Shown in pieces: positions 43,316 to 53,077 of a stretch of 64,000 nt of DNA; position 1 is the first letter of the stretch; each line of letters opens with the position of its first letter. The notes under the pieces were generated by a model. It was not told the DNA's origin and did no database searches. It saw only the letters and a list, made by a program, of their open reading frames with translations. A program made the translations under genes and the position numbers. The stretch comes from Acetobacterium sp. KB-1. Its GTDB lineage: Bacteria > Bacillota > Clostridia > Eubacteriales > Eubacteriaceae. Location: contig NZ_CP030040.1 of NCBI RefSeq assembly GCF_003260995.1, positions 1,463,736-1,527,735 of the forward strand. Reading direction: 5' to 3'.

Positions 43316-44077
43316 TTATCCGACTCTACCGATGGTATTCGACGCAATTTCACTGATTTTATCAAAGATCTTAAGCATCTGGGTACATGAGGTAAAATTG
43401 TTTTGCCTGGCAATCATGTCACTCATTTGATCGGTCATATTAACGTTGGATTTTTCAAGAATTCCCTGCAGTAGACTGAAACTTCCTGCTTGCGCTGGCT
43501 GAAAGCCGTTTTCGGCTTGAAAGTAACCCTCACCAACCTGGGTGAGTTCATCCCCATTTGCGACTGTTGAAATATTCAGAACGGCTACCTGAGCGCCATT
43601 TTGAATGATAGTACCGTTGGGATTGACGGTAAATTCGCTACCCGTCAGTTGAATCGGTTGCCCACCATTGTTGAGCACCTGGCCCACCCCCGGCAAGGTT
43701 AAAAAGCCTTGCGCATCCAGTTCAAACTGGCCATTACGGGTGAGCACCTGGCCAAAATTAGCGTTTTGAATCACATAGAAGCCCTGTCCCTGAATGGCCA
43801 TATCCACGGTGCGATTGGTTGTTTCAAAAATACCCTGGGTAAAATCGGTGAATTGCCCATCATTAACCGTAATGTAAGCGCCCGCTCCAATTTCGGCCTC
43901 AGCGATTCTTGGGTTTGTACTCATTCGTGAAATCATATATTCGGCAAAGGTTGACTGGACTGTGGATTGACTTTTATAGCCTGCCGTGGTGACATTTGCC
44001 ACATTGTTAGCCAATACATTGATTGCTTTTTGTCCGGAGAACATGCCAGCTGCTGCTGCGTATGATCCTCTATCCAT
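43316..44077 (-). CDS. flgF: Flagellar rod protein FlgF/FlgG-like
   Basis: A 253-residue rod protein, with KAINVLANNVANVTTAGYKS near the start and ARQNNFTSCTQMLKIFDKI at the end. The family name FlgF is chosen for its place upstream of the second copy. It follows the sigma factor gene by 14 bases. Confidence 0.85.
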   Translation of the reverse strand: MDRGSYAAAAGMFSGQKAINVLANNVANVTTAGYKSQSTVQSTFAEYMISRMSTNPRIAEAEIGAGAYITVNDGQFTDFTQGIFETTNRTVDMAIQGQGFYVIQNANFGQVLTRNGQFELDAQGFLTLPGVGQVLNNGGQPIQLTGSEFTVNPNGTIIQNGAQVAVLNISTVANGDELTQVGEGYFQAENGFQPAQAGSFSLLQGILEKSNVNMTDQMSDMIARQNNFTSCTQMLKIFDKISEIASNTIGRVG

Positions 44078-44091
44078 GGTAACACCTCCTG

Positions 44092-44928
44092 TTAATAGTT
44101 TTTTAAGCGATTTCTCATTTTAATCATGGCCTGGGAATGGATCTGCGACACCCTTGACTCGGTCACCCCCAGCACCTCAGCAATTTCTTTTAATTTTAGG
44201 TTTTCATAGTAGTAAAGCGATACCACCAGCCGCTCTTTTTCTTTTAACTGATCGACCGCTTCCCCCAGCTTTTCTTTTAGTTCATTATAGAGCATTCGTG
44301 ATTCTGGTGAATCGTCGGATTTCTCTTCCGTTATCAGCGGGGATACCTCCATCATTTTTTCATTAATCGCCTCTTCATAGGAAAGGACAATGGCGTTGTG
44401 CCGCTGCTGTAAGATCTTTTGCAGGTTTGCCTCGGAGATTCCCATTTTTGCGGCAATTTCTGCTTCTGAAGGCTCTCTTTCCAGTGAAGCATATAATTCA
44501 CCGTAGGTTTCTTCTAGCACCTTGGAAAGACTCCGTTGGCTCCGCGGCACCCAGTCCTGTTTTCGCATAAAATCGACAACTGAACCTCTTATCTTTAGCG
44601 TCGCAAAGGTTTCAAATTTATTGCCCAAATCCGGATTGAACTTCTCTACCGCGTCAATTAACACAATCATCCCCTGATTGACCATATCGTCCAGTTGTCC
44701 AAAATTATTGTAACTTCCCTTAAACCGTAACACAATTTTCTTGACCAGACCAGTATATTGCAGCACAATTTCATTACGAACCTCGGTTGTCCGCTGTTCT
44801 TTATATAATTGCCAGAGCACCATGATCTTTTCTTCAGTCTTCTTTTCCTCCAGCGTTTTTTCTCTTGGTTGTTTGTCTGGCTTCGTTTCTAAGCTCTTAT
44901 CTTCGTTATTTTTTTCTGCAACATTCAT
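44092..44928 (-). CDS. fliA: Sigma-28/FliA-type RNA polymerase sigma factor
   Basis: A 278-residue sigma-70 family protein of the flagellar group. Region 2 includes DMVNQGMIVLIDAVEKFNPD, and region 4 ends with LKEIAEVLGVTESRVSQIHS. It would read the TAAA-N15-GaCGATAt promoters listed here and be inhibited by FlgM. It sits right after flhA, with no flhF or flhG between as there is in Bacillus. Start ATG at 44928. Confidence 0.93.
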   Translation of the reverse strand: MNVAEKNNEDKSLETKPDKQPREKTLEEKKTEEKIMVLWQLYKEQRTTEVRNEIVLQYTGLVKKIVLRFKGSYNNFGQLDDMVNQGMIVLIDAVEKFNPDLGNKFETFATLKIRGSVVDFMRKQDWVPRSQRSLSKVLEETYGELYASLEREPSEAEIAAKMGISEANLQKILQQRHNAIVLSYEEAINEKMMEVSPLITEEKSDDSPESRMLYNELKEKLGEAVDQLKEKERLVVSLYYYENLKLKEIAEVLGVTESRVSQIHSQAMIKMRNRLKNY

Positions 44929-44964
44929 TTTGACACTCCTTATACTTCAAAGGATTTGCGTAGA

Positions 44965-47025
44965 TTAATTTTCCAGCTTTATCATTCCGATCACTTGAAT
45001 CTGAATATTTGTATCTATTTCATTAAAAGAAAGGACGGTTAAATCTGCCAGAAATTGTTCTATTAATCGCTTAAAATAAATACGCACGATGGGGGAGGTG
45101 AGAATAATCGAATGGTCAATAATTTCTTTTAGCTTTTCGATTTGCTCGGTTACCTTCTCGACAATGGTCTGCACCACCTGGGGATCAATAGCAAGGTAGG
45201 TGCCGTGTTCATTTTTCTTAGCCGAATTAAGGATAATGTTCTCTATTTCCTGATCCAGAGCAATGACCTTGATGCTATTGCCATCGGTGTATTTTCTGGT
45301 AATGGTTCGTTTGAGCTTCTGCCTGACATACTCAGTGAGCATGTCGGTGTCTTTAATATTCATGCCATGATCACCCAGGGTTTCTAAGATACTTTCCAAG
45401 TCTCTGATGGGAATCCCTTCATTTAAGAGATTTATGAGTATCTTTTGGAAGTCGGCAATCGAAATAATATTTGGGATAACATCGTCAACAATGGCCGGAT
45501 TTGACTTTGATACATTTTCCAGCAAGGTGTTGATATCCTGCCGACTTAACAGCTCATGCATGTGCTTTTTAATCACTTCTGACATATGGGTCACAATAAC
45601 AGACAGGGCATCAATAACCGTATAGCCATAAACTTCAGCCAATTCCTTTTCATTCTCGGTGATCCATTTCCCCTTGATGCCATAGGCCGGCTCAATGGTT
45701 TCGATCCCGTCAATGGGCTCACTGGTGTTTGACGGGTCAAGGGCCAGATAATAGCCTACCAGTACTTCACCTTTGGCAATCTCTTCCCCTTTAATTTTTA
45801 TTATATACTGATTGGGGTTGATAAGTCCATTATCTCTTAACCGAACAGTCGGAATTACCACCCCCATGTCAACAGCAAATTGTTTTCTAAAAATAACAAT
45901 ACGGTCGATAAAATTACCAGAGCTGCCTTCATCGACCATCGGCAATAGCGAATAACCAAATTCCATTTCAATTGGCTCAACGCCAATAACATTGTAAACG
46001 TTGTCGATGTTTCGGTAGAAGTCAACTTCACTGCTTTCTTCCTGGACCAATTGGGTCATTTGTTCGGCTTCATCCACTACCACTTTGACGTTGGAGCGAC
46101 GAATCAGTAATAAGCCAAACCCGCTGAGCAGTACTGCCAAAGACAAAATCTGGAATGCCGGCGCTCCGGGAATAAGTGCCATTGAAGCGATAACAATACC
46201 GGCAATGACTAAAACCTGGGGTTGCGATAAAAACTGGTTTTTGACATCCACATTCAGGTTGTTTTCGGACGCTGCCCGTGTAACAATCATCGCGGTGGCA
46301 ACAGAAATCATCAATCCCGGTACCTGACTGACCAGACCATCCCCGACGGTAGCAATCGTATAGACTGAAACGACCTCTGCAAGGGCCATGCCGCCCTGCA
46401 GCATCCCAATTATCATTCCGCCGACAAGATTAATAACGGCAATGATCATTGATGCGACCGCATCACCTTTTACCAACTTGGTGGCCCCATCCATGGAACC
46501 ATAGAACTCAGCTTCGGTTTGAATTTTTAGCCGTCTTTCCTTGGCCTCAATATCGGTAATTGCACCGGAACTCAGATCGGCATCAATGGACATTTGCTTT
46601 CCCGGCATCGCATCCAGGGTGAATCGGGCGGAAACTTCTGAAATTCGTTCGGCGCCCTTAGTGATAACAATAAACTGTACAATAACGATGATAATAAAGA
46701 CAACAAACCCAACGACAGCATTACCACCCAGAACAAAGGAACCAAAGGTTTCAATGACGGCCCCGGCTTTCCCACCATTTGAAAGAATCAGACGGGTTGA
46801 AGAAATATTCAAGGCCAGCCTTAACAAGGTAGTAATCAAGAGCATTGATGGAAAGATGGAAAAATCCAGAGGCCCTTTGATATACATGGTGGTTAACAGG
46901 ATAATGAGTGATATGGCTATATTTAAAATAAACATGAAGTCCAGAATAAACGGTGGTAACGGGATAATAATTAGAGCAATTGTCAGAATGACAAAGACAA
47001 CAACAAGGTTTTGGATAATTTTCAT
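44965..47025 (-). CDS. flhA: Flagellar export gate protein FlhA
   Basis: A 686-residue type III export gate. Eight predicted membrane segments in residues 1-320; the FHIPEP-family motif RFTLDAMPGKQMSIDADL is at about 150-167; the C-terminal cytoplasmic domain binds export chaperones. It overlaps flhB by 4 bases (ATGA). Confidence 0.97.
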   Translation of the reverse strand: MKIIQNLVVVFVILTIALIIIPLPPFILDFMFILNIAISLIILLTTMYIKGPLDFSIFPSMLLITTLLRLALNISSTRLILSNGGKAGAVIETFGSFVLGGNAVVGFVVFIIIVIVQFIVITKGAERISEVSARFTLDAMPGKQMSIDADLSSGAITDIEAKERRLKIQTEAEFYGSMDGATKLVKGDAVASMIIAVINLVGGMIIGMLQGGMALAEVVSVYTIATVGDGLVSQVPGLMISVATAMIVTRAASENNLNVDVKNQFLSQPQVLVIAGIVIASMALIPGAPAFQILSLAVLLSGFGLLLIRRSNVKVVVDEAEQMTQLVQEESSEVDFYRNIDNVYNVIGVEPIEMEFGYSLLPMVDEGSSGNFIDRIVIFRKQFAVDMGVVIPTVRLRDNGLINPNQYIIKIKGEEIAKGEVLVGYYLALDPSNTSEPIDGIETIEPAYGIKGKWITENEKELAEVYGYTVIDALSVIVTHMSEVIKKHMHELLSRQDINTLLENVSKSNPAIVDDVIPNIISIADFQKILINLLNEGIPIRDLESILETLGDHGMNIKDTDMLTEYVRQKLKRTITRKYTDGNSIKVIALDQEIENIILNSAKKNEHGTYLAIDPQVVQTIVEKVTEQIEKLKEIIDHSIILTSPIVRIYFKRLIEQFLADLTVLSFNEIDTNIQIQVIGMIKLEN

Positions 47026-48089
47026 TTGACATTTTCCTTCTTTTTATGGCTGTAAACCCATGCCATTAATTCTGCCACAGCTTTGTAGAGTTCAGCGGGT
47101 ATATAGTCATTGATCTCGACAGATTCATAAAGACCTCTAGCTAGTGCCTTGTTCTCCTTAATCAGGATCTTGTTTTCTGCTGCGACGCTGACAATTCTCA
47201 TCGCGATATGGTCTTTGCCCTTGGCGAGTACTAACGGGGCGACATCATGATCCATATCATATTTTAAAGCGACTGCGTAATGGGTCGGGTTTCTGACGAT
47301 CACATCGGCCTGAGGCACCATTTGCATCATCCGGCTCATACTCATTTCACGTTGTTTTTGTCTGATCTTGCCTTTAATTTCAGGATTTCCTTCGGTTTGC
47401 TTATACTCGTCCTTAACTTCCTGTTTGGTCATTTTTAATTTTTTTTCATAATCATAGCGCTGGTAGGCGTAGTCGAGAATTGCCACCACTGAAAAAATCA
47501 GACAGACGGTTTGCACCATCGAGATAATCTGATCGTTCATAAATATCAGATTCGCGTCCAATTTTGTAGCCAACATATCGGGTGTCATCGGAATAATGCT
47601 TAAAATCGTGGTGTAAATAACCCCAATGATTAAGGCCACCTTGGCCATCGATTTAAGCAGTTCAACGACTGATCGTATTGATACCATTCTTTTGATACCG
47701 GATAAGGGATTGATCCGATTAAATTTAGGTTTTAATCCATCAGCAGCTACCAGAAAGCCAGTCTGCACTCCTGACATAATAATGGCGATGATCATAATTA
47801 CAACCGCTACCGGTAGTACCGAAACAAAATATACCAAGGCTGCCTCCCTAAAAAGCTGGCCGACACTGGTTACGGTTAGGGTATCCATGCTTGCTACCTT
47901 ATCCATTTGCCCGTGATAGTTCTTTTTCAGCTGTTGGTAAATGAACGGCACCATCAGGTTAAGCATAAAAAATGCCATAAACAGCAACACCACACTGACA
48001 ACGTCTATGCTTTGAAAGGTATTACCCTTTTTTCGTTCGTCTTTTCTTTTTTTTGGGGTCGCCTTTTCTGTTTTTTCTGATCCTGCCAT
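47022..48089 (-). CDS. flhB: Flagellar export switch protein FlhB
   Basis: A 355-residue protein with four membrane segments and a cytoplasmic domain that self-cleaves at NPTH (in VRNPTHYAVALKY). The cleavage sets the switch from hook to filament export. This is the full-length counterpart of the small FlhB-like gene at 10.4 kb. Confidence 0.97.
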   Translation of the reverse strand: MAGSEKTEKATPKKRKDERKKGNTFQSIDVVSVVLLFMAFFMLNLMVPFIYQQLKKNYHGQMDKVASMDTLTVTSVGQLFREAALVYFVSVLPVAVVIMIIAIIMSGVQTGFLVAADGLKPKFNRINPLSGIKRMVSIRSVVELLKSMAKVALIIGVIYTTILSIIPMTPDMLATKLDANLIFMNDQIISMVQTVCLIFSVVAILDYAYQRYDYEKKLKMTKQEVKDEYKQTEGNPEIKGKIRQKQREMSMSRMMQMVPQADVIVRNPTHYAVALKYDMDHDVAPLVLAKGKDHIAMRIVSVAAENKILIKENKALARGLYESVEINDYIPAELYKAVAELMAWVYSHKKKENVK

Positions 48090-48192
48090 TTTTTTCTCCG
48101 ATTAGGTTTTGATTATGCATCGGTAGATTATCCAAAAATCGTATAAAAGACGATCTAAGAACACTATAATTACGTTATGAGAAAGTTATAAA

Positions 48193-48969
48193 TCAAATAA
48201 AAAAAGTTAATACCTGAGTGATCTTTTCCATCATCAGCAAATTCATTCGGGTCATAAAATTTGCTAACGCCGGTATCAAGGTAAAAATTACAATTAAACC
48301 AATCATCACCTTAATTTGAATATTGATAACGAAGACATTGATATTGGGTACCAGTCGCATTAAAATGCCGACAGCAAATTCAGAAATGAGCTCGGTGACA
48401 ATAATCGGAATAGCTACCTGGATGGCGTAGATAAAAATATAATACATCAGCTCAATGATATAGACGCCGACCCGGTCACTGATATTGCCTAAGCCTAGCG
48501 GAATCACCTGAAATGATTGGATCACCACCGAAAATAATGCCAGGTGAGCGTTTGAGACAAAAAAGATCAGGACATACATGGCTGTCAATAAATTTCCGGT
48601 GACGGTGACGTTTGCCTGGGTGGAGGGATCATACATCGAAGCCATACTCAAACCCATTTGCATATCGATGTGCTCTCCACCCATCTGGAATACTGATAGA
48701 AACATCTGCATGATAAAGCCTATGACCATCCCAATGATAAATCCCTGAAGCATCGCCCCGATAAATTCGATCGCGGAATAGTTGATCACTTGGACGGCAC
48801 TAAACTCAAAAACGGCAAATAGGGCAAGCGCCAGCGATAATCCCACCTTCAGAATAGTGGGAACCCCTCGTCTGCCAAAGATGGGATTAAAAAAAATAAC
48901 TCCCGCTGTCCGGCAGCTGGCTAAAAGAAAAATCAGATACTGATTCATGTCAAAGGTCATCTTTATCAC
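48193..48969 (-). CDS. fliR: Flagellar export protein FliR
   Basis: A 258-residue, six-segment membrane protein of the export gate. Normal length. About 100 bases separate it from flhB, with no gene in the gap. GGEHIDMQMGLSMASMYDPS, shortened from the middle of the protein, is a FliR landmark. Confidence 0.95.
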   Translation of the reverse strand: MIKMTFDMNQYLIFLLASCRTAGVIFFNPIFGRRGVPTILKVGLSLALALFAVFEFSAVQVINYSAIEFIGAMLQGFIIGMVIGFIMQMFLSVFQMGGEHIDMQMGLSMASMYDPSTQANVTVTGNLLTAMYVLIFFVSNAHLALFSVVIQSFQVIPLGLGNISDRVGVYIIELMYYIFIYAIQVAIPIIVTELISEFAVGILMRLVPNINVFVINIQIKVMIGLIVIFTLIPALANFMTRMNLLMMEKITQVLTFFI

Positions 48970-49055
48970 CCATGCTTATTTTTTCTACTATCTCCGGATA
49001 TTTTAGCACCATCGTTTAGATTCATCCATTTGATCCATGAATTTTGATCTACGCA

Positions 49056-49322
49056 TTAGATCTTTGTCGCAATGAGTTCAAATATCCGAAAGAACAGATC
49101 CATCATCTGCTGCAACATCCATCCCCCTGTAATAACCATCAGCAGGGCTGTGATGATCAGTTTGGGCACAAAGGTCATGGTTTGTTCGTTGATTGAGGTG
49201 GCGGCTTGAATAATTGAGATCACCAGCCCCACTAACATACTAATTAAAAGGATTGGCCCTGCGACCTTCATCCCGGTAAATACTGCATCTCTAAAAACTC
49301 CAATTAAATCGCCAATACCCAT
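49056..49322 (-). CDS. fliQ: Flagellar export protein FliQ
   Basis: An 88-residue protein with two membrane segments (about 15-40 and 55-80) and SIIQAATSINEQTMTFVPK between them, the typical FliQ loop. Lies between fliP (17 bases) and fliR. Confidence 0.95.
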   Translation of the reverse strand: MGIGDLIGVFRDAVFTGMKVAGPILLISMLVGLVISIIQAATSINEQTMTFVPKLIITALLMVITGGWMLQQMMDLFFRIFELIATKI

Positions 49323-49339
49323 ATGCTGTTCCCTTCTAC

Positions 49340-50131
49340 TTAATTATAGGTCATGATCAAGGTTTTTACCAATAGACCCCATCCATCCACCACTACAAAT
49401 AACATGATCTTAAATGGCAGGGAAATCATAACCGGCGGGAGCATCATCATCCCCATCGACATCAGCACACTTGAAACAATCATATCGATGAGTAAGAATG
49501 GAATAAAGATTAAAAAACCAATCAGAAAAGCCCGCTTCAGCTCACTGATGATAAAGGCTGGAATGACAATGGTCAGCGGTAGTTCCTGGGGTGCCAGATT
49601 TTCAATGCCCTGCTGACCCGCCTGAACCGATAAACTTTTAAACAAATCGACATCCATTGCGGTGGTTTGCTTTAGCATCCATTCTTTAATGGGATCAACT
49701 GCTTGATCGAGGAATTGCTGGGAGTCGATGGTTCCGGCATTATAGGGCTGCAATGCAACCGTGTTAATTTCAGTTAATACCGGTGACATCACAAAAAATG
49801 TAATTGCCAAAGCTAATCCCACCAGGATCTGATTGGGTGGTGTTTGCTGGGTACCTAGGGCATTTCTCAAAAATGATAAGACAATAATAATTCTGCCAAA
49901 GCATGTCATCATTAGTAGCAGGGTCGGTACAATCGCAATCAAGGTCATTAAGACGATAATTTTTACCGTATCCGAACTTTCTCCGGCTAAAAAACCTTCT
50001 ACCGTCAGTTCTGCGCCATGGGCTGTTGCCGCCGTCAGAAAAAACAAAATGACCAGCATCGGCATGATGATCGATGCTTTTTTTAAAATGCTGTTGCTGT
50101 TTTTATTATGTGTCATAACTTTTTTATTCAT
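49340..50131 (-). CDS. fliP: Flagellar export protein FliP
   Basis: A 263-residue export gate subunit. A cleavable N-terminal signal-like segment (residues 15-40), then MTCFGRIIIVLSFLRNALGT and further membrane segments. The motif GTQQTPPNQILVGLAL is diagnostic. Overlaps fliO by 8 bases. Confidence 0.97.
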   Translation of the reverse strand: MNKKVMTHNKNSNSILKKASIIMPMLVILFFLTAATAHGAELTVEGFLAGESSDTVKIIVLMTLIAIVPTLLLMMTCFGRIIIVLSFLRNALGTQQTPPNQILVGLALAITFFVMSPVLTEINTVALQPYNAGTIDSQQFLDQAVDPIKEWMLKQTTAMDVDLFKSLSVQAGQQGIENLAPQELPLTIVIPAFIISELKRAFLIGFLIFIPFLLIDMIVSSVLMSMGMMMLPPVMISLPFKIMLFVVVDGWGLLVKTLIMTYN

Positions 50132-50480
50132 TCTGTTTTTCCTTTTGAGAAAATGATTTGACCATACTCAAAAAGCTCTCTTTCGATAGTTCCTGCTTTT
50201 TTTGAAATGAAATTGGTTGATCCAGTTGTGATAAAATTTGGATCTGTTGTTCAGTTACCCCAACCAGGTACTGGACGCCCTGCACGTCAATGATGATAAT
50301 TGAACCGCTTTTCCCGACAATCAGTCTTTCAATTACCTGAATATGGTGGCCGCCGGACAATGATCCCGGTCTTTTGATAAAGCGCTCAACATACCATCGA
50401 CTGCCATAATAGGTTAAAACAATGACACCCACGGTCCCCAATAGTGCCAGAAAAATCGAAAATGCATCACTGGTAAACAC
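50124..50480 (-). CDS. fliO: Flagellar biosynthesis protein FliO
   Basis: A 118-residue protein with one membrane segment near the N terminus (about residues 5-25) and a cytoplasmic domain containing VIERLIVGKSGSIIIIDVQG. FliO/FliZ family; helps stabilise FliP. Between cheY and fliP. Confidence 0.85.
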   Translation of the reverse strand: MFTSDAFSIFLALLGTVGVIVLTYYGSRWYVERFIKRPGSLSGGHHIQVIERLIVGKSGSIIIIDVQGVQYLVGVTEQQIQILSQLDQPISFQKKQELSKESFLSMVKSFSQKEKQNE

Positions 50481-50497
50481 CTTGGACCTGCTTTTTA

Positions 50498-50860
50498 TTA
50501 CTCGCCAAGGGCGCTTTTAACGGTTTGGATCAGACGGTCTGCCTTAAATGGCTTAACAATGAAATCAAGGGCGCCATTTTTAATCGCTTCAACAACCATT
50601 CCTTCCTGACCCATGGCTGAACACATAATCACTTTTGATTGTGGTTCATAACCCTTAATGGCCTGGAGCGCCTGGATTCCATCCATCACTGGCATGGTGA
50701 TATCTAAAAGCACCAGATCGGGACGGTTTTCCTTATACTCCGCCAGTGCGATTTCGCCATTTTCTGCTTCAATAAAATCACTAAAGCCACCTTTTTTTAA
50801 ACTGTCCTTGATCATCATCCGCATAAAGGCCGCATCGTCTACAATTAAAATTTTACTCAT
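50498..50860 (-). CDS. cheY: Chemotaxis response regulator CheY
   Basis: A 120-residue single receiver domain. VDDAAFMRMM holds the acidic pocket, the phospho-acceptor Asp is in LLDITMPVMDG, and KPF near the end is the conserved Lys. It takes phosphate from CheA and binds FliM/FliY in the motor switch, which are encoded just upstream. Confidence 0.97.
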   Translation of the reverse strand: MSKILIVDDAAFMRMMIKDSLKKGGFSDFIEAENGEIALAEYKENRPDLVLLDITMPVMDGIQALQAIKGYEPQSKVIMCSAMGQEGMVVEAIKNGALDFIVKPFKADRLIQTVKSALGE

Positions 50861-50910
50861 TTTGTTCTCCTTTTATCCATTCTTCTCATTTATTTTTGTC
50901 TTTATAATTC

Positions 50911-52032
50911 TTAGCTATTTTGGGGGTCTGGATTTTCTCTGACTTTTATGATCTCGGTTATTTTAACACTATAGTTGTCATCCACAACCACCACATCCCC
51001 TCGGGCGATTAATCGTCCGTTGGCGATAACATCCACCTGATCTCCGGCCTGTCGATCCAGCTCAATGATGTTTCCCAGGGTTAATTCGGCAATGTCTTTT
51101 ATTTTTTTTCTGGTTTTACCGAGTTCAACCGTAATCTGGATGGGGACAGACATCAGCAAATCCAAATTATCTCCGGGTATGTTGACGTTATGATCGACCC
51201 CTAACTGACGATACTCGTAAGGGTTTACCTGTACCGGTTGCTGCGGCGGCGCATAGGCTGCCGGTGGCGGGTCATTTCTAACCACCCGGGTTGGTTCTGC
51301 TTGGGGTGCTTGGGGTGCTTGGGGCGGTGGCTGATATGCCGCTTCCGGTTGAACCGGCGCCTGCTGAACGGGTGGGGGCTGAACCGGTGGAGGTGGAGGT
51401 GCTTCTTCTTCCTCATCACCCATACCGCTTGCACCCATGGACATGGATACAATCTCCCGGGCAAGATTCGGTTCCATGGCGCTAATAAATTCACTCTCAA
51501 CCAGTCCTTCAATGCTTAAGTTAAACTTTATGCTGACCAGGTTTTCACCCTTGAGCGAAAACAACTCGCGAATACTGGACTTATTGGTAGTATCCAGAAG
51601 GATTGGTGGTGAAATGTTGACCACCTTTCCCAAAAATGATGCCAGGGCCCCAGCCGCTGCCCCCATCATCTGGTTCATGATTTCGCCAATCGCACTCTTG
51701 CTGATCTCATCAAACTCGATATCATCGCTGGTTTCCATGTCAAATAGCTGCGACAAGATCTTTTTCATGTCTGACTCTTGGAGCAACAGGACATTGGCAC
51801 CCTCAATGCCTTCGACATAATTGATTAATACACCAATTACCGGTTCAAGGTAAGCGAACTCAAAGGCGTCTACGCCGATTGTTTCAATTCTTGGGGTGGT
51901 AATGTTTACTTTAGTATTTAATATGGTGGACATCGCAGTTGCCGCTGTCCCCATACTAATGTTCATCACTTCACCGATGACATCAATTTCCATGCTGGAC
52001 AGTGCTTCTGGATTCTCTACTACGTCTGTCAT
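50911..52032 (-). CDS. fliY: Motor switch phosphatase FliY
   Basis: A 373-residue protein. Two CheC-type phosphatase motifs (IGEVMN and SAIGEIMN), then a Pro/Gln-rich linker (about 205-275) and a FliN/SpoA-type C-terminal domain (about 285-373, with TLGNIIELDRQAGDQVDVIA). Replaces FliN in Bacillota and dephosphorylates CheY-P in the switch. Overlaps fliM by 4 bases. Confidence 0.95.
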   Translation of the reverse strand: MTDVVENPEALSSMEIDVIGEVMNISMGTAATAMSTILNTKVNITTPRIETIGVDAFEFAYLEPVIGVLINYVEGIEGANVLLLQESDMKKILSQLFDMETSDDIEFDEISKSAIGEIMNQMMGAAAGALASFLGKVVNISPPILLDTTNKSSIRELFSLKGENLVSIKFNLSIEGLVESEFISAMEPNLAREIVSMSMGASGMGDEEEEAPPPPPVQPPPVQQAPVQPEAAYQPPPQAPQAPQAEPTRVVRNDPPPAAYAPPQQPVQVNPYEYRQLGVDHNVNIPGDNLDLLMSVPIQITVELGKTRKKIKDIAELTLGNIIELDRQAGDQVDVIANGRLIARGDVVVVDDNYSVKITEIIKVRENPDPQNS

Positions 52033-53042
52033 ATGAATAGTTCACTTCCTCTCTCATTAAGCTCTTTTATCTGTATTGCTCTTTTTTTCTTGTAATCGCC
52101 CATTTCGCCTCTAAACCAGACCTCGTCATTGACAACAACATCCACCAGGGAATTTGCCGGTTTGTTTAGCTTAATTATATCGCCCACTTCCAGTTCGTAA
52201 ATATCCTGGGAGATAACTTCGGTATCACCTAATACACCTTTAATTTCCAATTCAGTTTTTCTAATTTCATTGATAATATTTAGTCGTCTTTTTTCCTCTG
52301 CCAGATGATCTCCTCTTTTTATATTTTTCTTGGTCTGAGACATCTTCTTTTTGAAGAGCATATCCAAGGTCGTTGCCGGAATACAAATATTTATTTTCCC
52401 CTGTGTTTCATTTACCTTGATGCTCATGACAATGATAACCACATTCTCATCAGCCCCAACGCCCTGTAAAATCCGCGAATTGGTTTCAATTTTCATCAGT
52501 CTTGGAGCAATCTCCAGATAATCAAACCAGACATTTTTCATCAGGTTAATCATCCCGCGATAAAAATATTCCATTACGCCGATTTCTATTTCAGTAAATT
52601 CGCGGTCTTCCTTTAGCGGCTTTCCCGAGCCACCCAATAGTCGGTCAAAACAACTAAAACCGACGTCCTTGGAAAGGTCCATAATGACCAGATCTTCTTC
52701 ATCTTCACTGTCTTTTATATCAAAATCGATGAGGCCCATCAATACCGAATCAGGAAGCGCATTATTAAATTCATAGTACTGCTGTTCTTCCACTTCAATA
52801 ATTTCTACTAAACTATAAGTTTGCAGAACTCCTGTTATATGAGAAGACACCAGCCTGGCATAATTTTCATAGATACCAAAAAGATGTTTAAGCTGCTCTC
52901 TTGTGAAAAGCTTGGGTCTTCTAAAATCATAGTCTTTAACCTTTTTACCCGAACTGGTGCTTGGCGCTTCCGGTTCGTCTTTACCGCTGATTAGGCTGCT
53001 TAAAAGGCTATCAATTTGACTTTGCGAAAGAATTTCTGCCAT
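52029..53042 (-). CDS. fliM: Motor switch protein FliM
   Basis: A 337-residue switch protein. EILSQSQIDSLLSSL at the N terminus is the CheY-P-binding peptide; the middle domain binds FliG, and the C-terminal SpoA domain contains DIIKLNKPANSLVDVVVND. No fliL gene lies between motB and fliM, only 35 bases. Confidence 0.96.
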   Translation of the reverse strand: MAEILSQSQIDSLLSSLISGKDEPEAPSTSSGKKVKDYDFRRPKLFTREQLKHLFGIYENYARLVSSHITGVLQTYSLVEIIEVEEQQYYEFNNALPDSVLMGLIDFDIKDSEDEEDLVIMDLSKDVGFSCFDRLLGGSGKPLKEDREFTEIEIGVMEYFYRGMINLMKNVWFDYLEIAPRLMKIETNSRILQGVGADENVVIIVMSIKVNETQGKINICIPATTLDMLFKKKMSQTKKNIKRGDHLAEEKRRLNIINEIRKTELEIKGVLGDTEVISQDIYELEVGDIIKLNKPANSLVDVVVNDEVWFRGEMGDYKKKRAIQIKELNERGSELFI

Positions 53043-53077
53043 GTTTGTTCTCCTCGTTATTGTCTTTTATTACTCTT

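Noticed and set aside
46541-47029. 162-codon plus-strand frame inside flhA
   Set aside because: Antisense to conserved membrane segments of FlhA; composition of a shadow frame.
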